A DNA stretch of 10,324 bases from contig JBKECW010000061.1 of NCBI GenBank assembly GCA_047975005.1, positions 1 to 10,324 of the forward strand, given 5' to 3'. This document shows positions 6,125 through 10,324 of the stretch, piece by piece. Below the pieces are notes generated by a model, which ran no database searches, was not told where the DNA came from, and saw only the letters and a program-made list of their open reading frames with translations. The translations under genes and the position numbers were made by a program. The number at the start of each line of letters is the position of its first letter. Positions within the stretch are counted from its first letter, which is position 1. This DNA comes from JBKEAJ01 sp047975005. GTDB lineage: Bacteria; Bacteroidota; Bacteroidia; Bacteroidales; Prolixibacteraceae.

Positions 6125-7201
6125 TCACTCGCCCAGAGATATCCTAAAGCTATTGAAATCTTCATTCCGCCATGCCATATTGAGGGTTGAGGGCGATATT
6201 GCAAAAAACGGAGAGAAGGTTCTGACAACAACAGTCTTTTTGTCGGGAAGAAACTCCATTATACGGAGCCATCCGTCGCCGCCATTTCCTGCCCAGCCAC
6301 CGCCGTCGGTTTGTGCATTGAACACTATCTGGTCGACCTCTTTCCCTCCTGCGTTGATATCTTTCCGATAGCCAACATTCTGCGTAACATCTTTTGTCCC
6401 TCCAATATGCCCACACAGTACCATCTCGATATTTGAGGATGGAGCAATAAGACGCCGCCACAGCTCTTTGCCATGAGTAACATCTTTTACCTTGTATGCC
6501 TCCTTTTCTATCAATTCATTGTCTAGGCTCATCGACTCCATATAACTGTGCGTCAGAACAATCGCCCTATAATCTTTATACTTCTCTTGCGACACGATTT
6601 TCTTTGCCTGCTGTACAATAGTATCTCGTGGGTTAAACTCAAGCGACAGAATGAGATATTTGACTCCGTGTGGAGAAGTGAACTCATAATAGGCATTCTC
6701 CAAAGTCTTCTCGCCTGCAAAATTAGGCATCATCCCTGCCAAGATGCTTTGTGTCGCTATCAGCCGTTCGGGGGAGAAATATGAATTGAATTGTGAATAT
6801 CTATTTTCAGCCGACCTCGTGCCATAGTCGTGATTGCCAGTACATAGTATATACGGCACAACTGTGTCCAGAGTAGAAAACGCCTCTCTAACAGAAGTCC
6901 ATTGTTGATAACTGCTTTGGTCGCCACTCCTGCCATTTCCTTTTGGAATATTATTTTGTTCCACTAGGTCGCCCTCGCACAAAACTAGTTTGATATTTAG
7001 CTTCTCCTTGTTTTGCTTTATCCATCTTGTCATCAAGGAGAATATAGGCTGGTTTCGTTCAAACTTACTGTAAGTCTGAGGATCGGGCAATACTATCATC
7101 GACCACGAAGCACTATCTTCCAGCTCCGCTTGTCCTGACTGCGCACTTATCCCCCCGTACAAGAAAAATAAAAAACTAACTGTGAGTAATATCTTTTTCA
7201 T
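6125..7201 (-). CDS. Secreted calcineurin-like metallophosphoesterase
   Basis: The 358-residue product starts with a classical signal peptide (MKKILLTVSFLFFLYGGISA, cleavage likely after ISA at residue 20), so it is periplasmic or secreted. The metal-site motifs of the calcineurin-like superfamily appear in order: LPDPQ (38-42), GDLVEQN (77-83), GNHD (122-125), THSY (217-220) and GHIGG (264-268). Two positions depart from the textbook pattern: DPQ replaces DxH in the first motif, and GHIGG replaces GHxH in the last. I recall bacterial relatives with LPDTQ at the first site, so this is probably a subfamily trait rather than inactivation. The substrate cannot be told from sequence. It lies upstream of dcp with a 70-bp gap and downstream of a small secreted protein gene, all on the same strand. 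Confidence 0.9.
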   Translation of the reverse strand: MKKILLTVSFLFFLYGGISAQSGQAELEDSASWSMIVLPDPQTYSKFERNQPIFSLMTRWIKQNKEKLNIKLVLCEGDLVEQNNIPKGNGRSGDQSSYQQWTSVREAFSTLDTVVPYILCTGNHDYGTRSAENRYSQFNSYFSPERLIATQSILAGMMPNFAGEKTLENAYYEFTSPHGVKYLILSLEFNPRDTIVQQAKKIVSQEKYKDYRAIVLTHSYMESMSLDNELIEKEAYKVKDVTHGKELWRRLIAPSSNIEMVLCGHIGGTKDVTQNVGYRKDINAGGKEVDQIVFNAQTDGGGWAGNGGDGWLRIMEFLPDKKTVVVRTFSPFFAISPSTLNMAWRNEDFNSFRISLGE

Positions 7202-7259
7202 TTGCTTTGTTTTTATGTTACCTATTATTTCGTAACTGCATAAGTTTTTTCGTAAAACG

Positions 7260-7277
7260 TTTCTACAAAAGTAGAAA
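7260..7277 (-). promoter_or_regulatory. Small hairpin and possible -7 element before the phosphoesterase gene
   Basis: A 7-bp perfect stem (TTTCTAC, loop AAAA, GTAGAAA) starts directly after the stop codon of the small secreted protein gene. Read on -, its centre contains TACTTTTG (7273-7266), an exact match to the -7 consensus TAnnTTTG, 65 bases before the phosphoesterase start. No TTTG is found at the proper -33 distance; the nearest is 25 bases away. It could be a weak promoter, a short attenuating hairpin, or chance. Confidence 0.3.
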
Positions 7278-7658
7278 TTATAAATGATATTTAATAATCA
7301 AATCACGATGCTCTTTTATCGTATATAGAATCGGTTTCGGACTGTCGCCCCATGTTCTGTATTCCTTTTCGCAAACCACCACACTGTCGGTGTCGGTGGT
7401 CATATCAAAATATGTTTTGTTGCTATGCCTGATTATTATTGGAGCGAGGAACTTGCCGCCCTTAATCTCTAACTCAAGCTCTGAGCCGATGATGTACTTC
7501 CCGTCGGGCAAAGCCTTACCGCCATTCTGCTTTATGGAGAAGGTGTCCAGCAAATCTAATCGTCCCTCTATCTCCAAGTAGTCAATATTAAGTACCGTTT
7601 GGCAATTTGCTACGCAGCAGATGCAGAGAAACAGCAGGGTTATTATTGTGGATTTCAT
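7278..7658 (-). CDS. Small secreted protein of unknown function
   Basis: The chosen start ATG at 7658 gives 126 residues that begin with a signal peptide (MKSTIITLLFLCICCVANC), so the protein should be exported. A longer reading from 7748 uses a non-ATG start and would overlap the upstream ATPase stump, so I reject it. The mature part is a compact, mostly beta-looking domain of about 105 residues with LEIEGRLDLLDTF, an ELELEIKGGKFLAPIIIRHS strand region and a C-terminal HRDLIIKYHL. I recognise no family or active-site motif. VANC is close to a lipobox but has N at -1, so a lipoprotein is less likely than a soluble periplasmic protein. The stop is 76 bases before the phosphoesterase gene, which suggests a shared transcript. 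Confidence 0.65.
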   Translation of the reverse strand: MKSTIITLLFLCICCVANCQTVLNIDYLEIEGRLDLLDTFSIKQNGGKALPDGKYIIGSELELEIKGGKFLAPIIIRHSNKTYFDMTTDTDSVVVCEKEYRTWGDSPKPILYTIKEHRDLIIKYHL

Positions 7659-7677
7659 TATTGGTGCAATATATGTC

Positions 7678-7983
7678 TTAATATAAAAAACCCAGTAGCC
7701 AAATAGGAACTTTGTTGCCAATGCTATATTCAATATTGTCTGCCACAATTAAATACTTATCCAAATGACTTACCTGAGATGATGCCTTATTCTTTCCTCC
7801 AACTTCCAAGGTCAACTCTCCTATCATGAAATCGCCTGCCGAAGGGGAGCTTGTTTCTAAGCCTGCATTTTGTAATTGATTTAATACAAAAGTATCGCGG
7901 ATGTTCCCGATTTCCGGATCAGCTCGCAAAGCATAAGCTAGATCGGGATTCTCTAAAAACAACTTATCCGAGCATGTAGGTAT
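7678..7983 (-). pseudogene. C-terminal stump of a DUF4143-type ATPase
   Basis: The open frame runs from just after an in-frame TAG (7984-7986) to TAA at 7678-7680 and encodes about 100 residues. It reads DKLFLENPDLAYAL, then IGNIRDTFVLNQL, then GDFMIGELTLEVGGKNK, and ends IEYSIGNKVPIWLLGFLY. This is the recognisable C-terminal end of AAA ATPases with DUF4143, including the GDF...LEVGGKNK region that resembles a PD-(D/E)xK core and the family's typical GNKxPxWLxGFLY end. The whole ATPase domain, with Walker A and B, is missing. Loss occurs exactly where the dispersed repeat copy B begins (7992), so a deletion or recombination there is likely. It is a different subgroup from the intact ATPase at 2641-3930, so it is not a fragment of that gene. 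Confidence 0.8.
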
Positions 7984-8102
7984 CTACAGAAGTCATTTTT
8001 GACCCCTCGCAAAACATTTTCCTGAAATTCTAATAAAGCATCCATCATCTTGTCGATTTGCTTCGACAAAATGAATACAAAAATGTCGAACGCATTCGAC
8101 AT
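7953..8102 (-). CDS. Small ORF of 49 residues across repeat B, doubtful
   Basis: ATG 8102 opens a frame that stops at TAG 7953-7955. It begins MSNAFDIFVFILSKQIDKMM and continues DALLEFQENVLRGVKNDF. The first codons fall inside the right arm of the perfect palindrome at 8074-8111, which argues against translation from this ATG. In favour of coding, the part within the repeat has an amphipathic helical look and some of its differences from copy A are silent. It could be a remnant of a longer gene. No function is recognised. Confidence 0.25.
   Translation of the reverse strand: MSNAFDIFVFILSKQIDKMMDALLEFQENVLRGVKNDFCRYLHARISCF
7992..8057 (-). repeat. Dispersed repeat, copy B (beside the ATPase stump)
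   Basis: This 66-bp stretch matches 6050-6114. Read on -, both copies share ATGGATGCTTTA, AATTTCA and a closing ATGAC. Several of the differences fall at third codon positions of the frame open in this copy. After the ATGAC the similarity fades within about 15 bases, and the local frame ends at TAA 10 codons later. It lies directly next to the point where the ATPase stump begins. Confidence 0.65.
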
Positions 8103-8111
8103 TTTTGTATT
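8074..8111. terminator. Perfect 17-bp palindrome, probable bidirectional terminator
   Basis: AATACAAAAATGTCGAA (8074-8090) and TTCGACATTTTTGTATT (8095-8111) are exact reverse complements around a CGCA loop. The GC-containing core (TGTCGAA/TTCGACA) is flanked by an A-rich arm and a T-rich arm, so each strand would produce a stem followed by a U-rich stretch. On - it lies about 140 bases after the SusD stop and would end the susCD transcript. A second, smaller inverted repeat using the same core (TTGTCGA 8050-8056 and TCGACAA 8063-8069) sits beside it. Confidence 0.6.
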
Positions 8112-8248
8112 ATTCCTATTTGCTTGCCTTTCCCCCTAAACTAACGGTCTACAAAACAGCATGGTGGTCAGAATTGAAAAATCCATCCTTAGGAACTTCG
8201 TTGACCACTGCCAAAGAGAAAATGGGGCTTATATTAAAAATCATATAT
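8112..8248. other. Gap between SusD stop and the palindrome, no clear gene
   Basis: No convincing gene was found in this 137-bp stretch. On - there is a 31-codon frame (8222 to 8127) with VVNEVPKDGFFNSDHHAVL that might be the tail of a lost gene. On + there is a 35-codon frame from ATG 8161. Both are too short to call. It probably serves as the 3' untranslated region of the susCD transcript. Confidence 0.4.
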
Positions 8249-9766
8249 CTATTTTAACATCCAGATAATATCAAATAGTGTTTCATCGGCTTTGTTGAAC
8301 TGACGTTGAACAGCTTCTGCAACATTTACGGCATTAGTGGAATATTCTGATTGCGGATACAGCCATCGCATTGGCATATGTGTAGCTATGTGCGAAGTAC
8401 TAATCTTGAAATGGGGTACTCCGTCATTCTCAGTCCCCAAAGCATGTACCTTTGTACGGCGATTATTAAAATATCCTTCCCAATTGGAATTCATGAAATA
8501 TGCCACCCATCGCTGCATGTTAATCTGCTCAAGTGCATCGTCAACATTGTTTGAACCTACAAAAGCAGAAGATGGATTTTGCCAATATTCCTCAATATCA
8601 GTATTCTGAACATCATAAAAAGACATAGAAGCCTCGACTCCCTTTTTATAATATGTTGCGGCATCGGCATTAATCCATTTACGAACACTAGCTTCGGCGA
8701 TAATAAAATTCAATTCGGCAAAAGTGAATTTACAGTAATCCTCAACTGTCGGGCTCTCATAATATCTCCAGTGAATATTCGATGCATTTTTCTTTATTTC
8801 GTCTCCCCAAGCACCACCCGGGTCAAGTCCTGCATAGCTGGAAAATAACGCACGATACTCGTCTTTTTGAGCTTCACTCCATGAATCAGAACCCTCAGGC
8901 CATGCAGGCTCTGCGTAAGCAAATAAACGGTAGTCAGTGGTCTGTTTCATATAATCGACAAGCGTAGATGTCAACTTTGTTTTAACTTTGGTCACTGTCT
9001 TATCATAAGTGGGAGCTCTGTTGCCATCTAAATCATAAAATTTAAATCGGGGCATATCTTGATTGCTCTCAAATATTGGATAAGTTGCAGGATTTGTAAA
9101 TACCTTATTGAAATCTTGGGCTATGTTTAAATCTGCATCTGAGGCTTTCATCGACAAATCCATAAGAATCTTGAGTCGATAAGAGTTGCCTAGCTTTTGC
9201 CATTTCAAAATATCACCATTATATAATATATCTCCTGTGATTACAGCATCACTATTCTCCAATAATATCTTATTTACATCTTCCAATTCTGATAATATAG
9301 ATTGAAAAACTGTTTTCTGAGTATCATACTTAGGAGAGAAGTTTCCTTCAGTAGCTTTAAGAGCATCTGTATAGGGAATATCACCAACCTCACGTGTAAG
9401 CTCGTAAAACAAAATTTGTTTAAATAGCTTGGCAATTGCCACATAGGCGGGTTGAGCTGCCTCGCTTGCAGACTCCTCCATTAGTTCGGCTTGCTTTAAA
9501 TCTTCATAAGCACCCAGACCAGTTGTTGACCAACCCCAATATTGTGCAGATTCTGCCCGCTCTGTATAAAATAAAAGTTGACTGGTAAAACCGGCAGTTG
9601 CTGGATTCCCATCATAGAAAGTTTTTTCTATTAGCCTCGGCAATAGCAAAGAAGGTGTACCTTCCGAGGGCTTATTTGGGTTGTCCTGATAATCCTCAAT
9701 GCCACACGACCAAAGCAACAAGAGAAGTCCTAAAACGAATGTCGTATTAATATTATATGTTTTCAT
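8249..9766 (-). CDS. SusD/RagB-like outer-membrane lipoprotein
   Basis: The 505-residue product is a complete SusD-like lipoprotein, the surface lid that binds a glycan or other oligomer over its SusC channel. The N-terminus is a lipoprotein signal with the cysteine at residue 21 (LLLLWSC), followed by GIEDYQDNP; acidic residues after the cysteine agree with export to the cell surface in Bacteroidetes. Family marks include GDIPYTDAL (128-136), SPKYDTQ (144-150) and KWQKLGNSYRLKILMD, where the helical TPR-like fold continues. These match the subgroup usually annotated as SusD-like_2. The start ATG is 10 bases after the SusC stop, which shows co-transcription. The substrate cannot be deduced: no glycoside hydrolase, lyase or sulfatase lies in the window, and the visible downstream genes are a phosphoesterase and a peptidase. 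Confidence 0.93.
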   Translation of the reverse strand: MKTYNINTTFVLGLLLLLWSCGIEDYQDNPNKPSEGTPSLLLPRLIEKTFYDGNPATAGFTSQLLFYTERAESAQYWGWSTTGLGAYEDLKQAELMEESASEAAQPAYVAIAKLFKQILFYELTREVGDIPYTDALKATEGNFSPKYDTQKTVFQSILSELEDVNKILLENSDAVITGDILYNGDILKWQKLGNSYRLKILMDLSMKASDADLNIAQDFNKVFTNPATYPIFESNQDMPRFKFYDLDGNRAPTYDKTVTKVKTKLTSTLVDYMKQTTDYRLFAYAEPAWPEGSDSWSEAQKDEYRALFSSYAGLDPGGAWGDEIKKNASNIHWRYYESPTVEDYCKFTFAELNFIIAEASVRKWINADAATYYKKGVEASMSFYDVQNTDIEEYWQNPSSAFVGSNNVDDALEQINMQRWVAYFMNSNWEGYFNNRRTKVHALGTENDGVPHFKISTSHIATHMPMRWLYPQSEYSTNAVNVAEAVQRQFNKADETLFDIIWMLK

Positions 9767-9776
9767 GTTGTCTGAT

Positions 9777-10324
9777 TTAAAAATTTAATTTAATATTGAA
9801 CCCAATATTTCGCGCAGTAGGTACATACAAGCGAGACTCTCCGCTAGACGCATTCACATCCGGATCGATGTTGCCGTCTTCCTTTGTCCACAAAAATAGG
9901 TTACGCCCAACAAGAGATACTTCAGCACCTCTCAGGTGTATTTTTTCAGTTATAGTCTTAGGAATACGGTATCCGATTATAACTTCCCTAAGCTTGAAGA
10001 AAGTAGCATCAAAAGTACTTGTATTGTATCGACCTGCATTATAATACCGATTAACCCAAGAACGATAGTAGACTGGCACATCGTTTTCTTTGTAAGTACG
10101 AGTGTCGCTTATAATTGCTCCATAGGCATCTCGCTCAATCTCGCCCCCAGTAACTATCAGACCATTGCCGATATATGTTTTATTCCCTAAGTTATCAGCA
10201 TCCCTATAAGCGGAGGTCTCTGAAGTAGCACTTCCTGCATGTAAGCCCGACTCCCACAACTTCTGGTTAAGTCGAGAATAAATCAGACCGCCCCAACGAC
10301 CATCGATGGAAAACGAGAATGTCA
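9777..10324 (-). CDS. SusC/RagA-type TonB-dependent receptor, C-terminal part
   Basis: The last 181 residues of a gene whose 5' part lies beyond the window. The frame continues to the window edge; the TTG at 10259 is an internal leucine codon, not a start. The stretch contains FSIDGRWGGLIYSRLNQKLW, then FFKLREVIIGYRIPK, then VSLVGRNLFLWTKEDGNIDP, and ends TARNIGFNIKLNF. These are the standard C-terminal beta-barrel blocks of SusC proteins, with an aromatic C-terminal residue as expected for BAM-assembled barrels. It should form the outer-membrane import channel with the SusD-like protein encoded 10 bases downstream, powered by TonB-ExbBD. Confidence 0.93.
   Translation of the reverse strand, partial: TFSFSIDGRWGGLIYSRLNQKLWESGLHAGSATSETSAYRDADNLGNKTYIGNGLIVTGGEIERDAYGAIISDTRTYKENDVPVYYRSWVNRYYNAGRYNTSTFDATFFKLREVIIGYRIPKTITEKIHLRGAEVSLVGRNLFLWTKEDGNIDPDVNASSGESRLYVPTARNIGFNIKLNF

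Noticed and set aside
7278..7748. 156-residue version of the small secreted protein
   Set aside because: The upstream extension uses a non-ATG start, overlaps the ATPase stump and would bury the clear signal peptide that begins at 7658.
8161..8268. + strand ORF of 35 residues after the SusD stop
   Set aside because: It is short, overlaps the SusD 3' end and has no recognisable feature.
9777..10259. Complete 160-residue protein starting at 10259
   Set aside because: The start is a TTG inside the frame; the open frame and SusC-type motifs continue upstream to the window edge, so the gene is partial.
1..10324. CRISPR array, tRNA or rRNA genes, complete insertion sequence
   Set aside because: No regularly spaced direct repeats, no cloverleaf-like or rRNA-like sequence and no transposase or integrase reading frame were found on either strand.

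Overview
The window looks like chromosome from a member of the Bacteroidetes, most likely Bacteroidales. It carries a SusC/SusD outer-membrane pair, several secreted or lipoprotein gene products, AAA ATPases of the DUF4143 type that are common in this phylum, and one good match to the Bacteroidetes promoter pattern (TTTG-like, 19 nt, TAnnTTTG). A species call is not possible from the sequence alone. No rRNA, tRNA, CRISPR array, recombinase or complete insertion sequence was seen.

The left part (1-3930, all genes on +) is AT-rich and looks like an accessory region. It opens with a long, imperfectly palindromic element of about 190 bp whose edges resemble integron attC sites. An intact gene of unknown function follows (224-811). 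Then come a 52-residue small ORF (863-1021), a frameshifted toxin-like module (1033-1531) and an overlapping lipoprotein gene (1531-2163) that could encode its immunity partner. A second broken gene lies at 2240-2628, and an intact DUF4143-type ATPase at 2641-3930 has its own candidate promoter with a dyad. The two intact small genes are each followed within a few bases by the same cassette-end-like sequence (ACGAAAYGCTAACAAT), which suggests a decayed array of gene cassettes.

The right part (3931-10324, all genes on -) is less AT-rich over the peptidase and phosphoesterase genes and looks more like core genome. In the direction of transcription it holds the 3' end of a SusC-type TonB-dependent receptor, a complete SusD-like lipoprotein, a gap of about 260 bp with a perfect 17-bp palindrome, the C-terminal stump of a second DUF4143-type ATPase, a small secreted protein, a secreted calcineurin-like phosphoesterase, and an M3-family peptidyl-dipeptidase lipoprotein. 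SusC and SusD would bind and import an oligomeric substrate across the outer membrane. The phosphoesterase and the peptidase are both exported and closely spaced, but whether they act on the imported substrate is only inference.

Points worth attention are the attC-like element with its cassette ends, the broken toxin/immunity-like pair, a second frameshifted gene of unknown family, a dispersed repeat of about 65 bp (6050-6114 and 7992-8057) that ends at the dcp start codon and at the ATPase stump, and two convergent genes whose stop codons abut with no base between them. The two frameshifts could also be assembly errors and should be checked before the genes are called dead.
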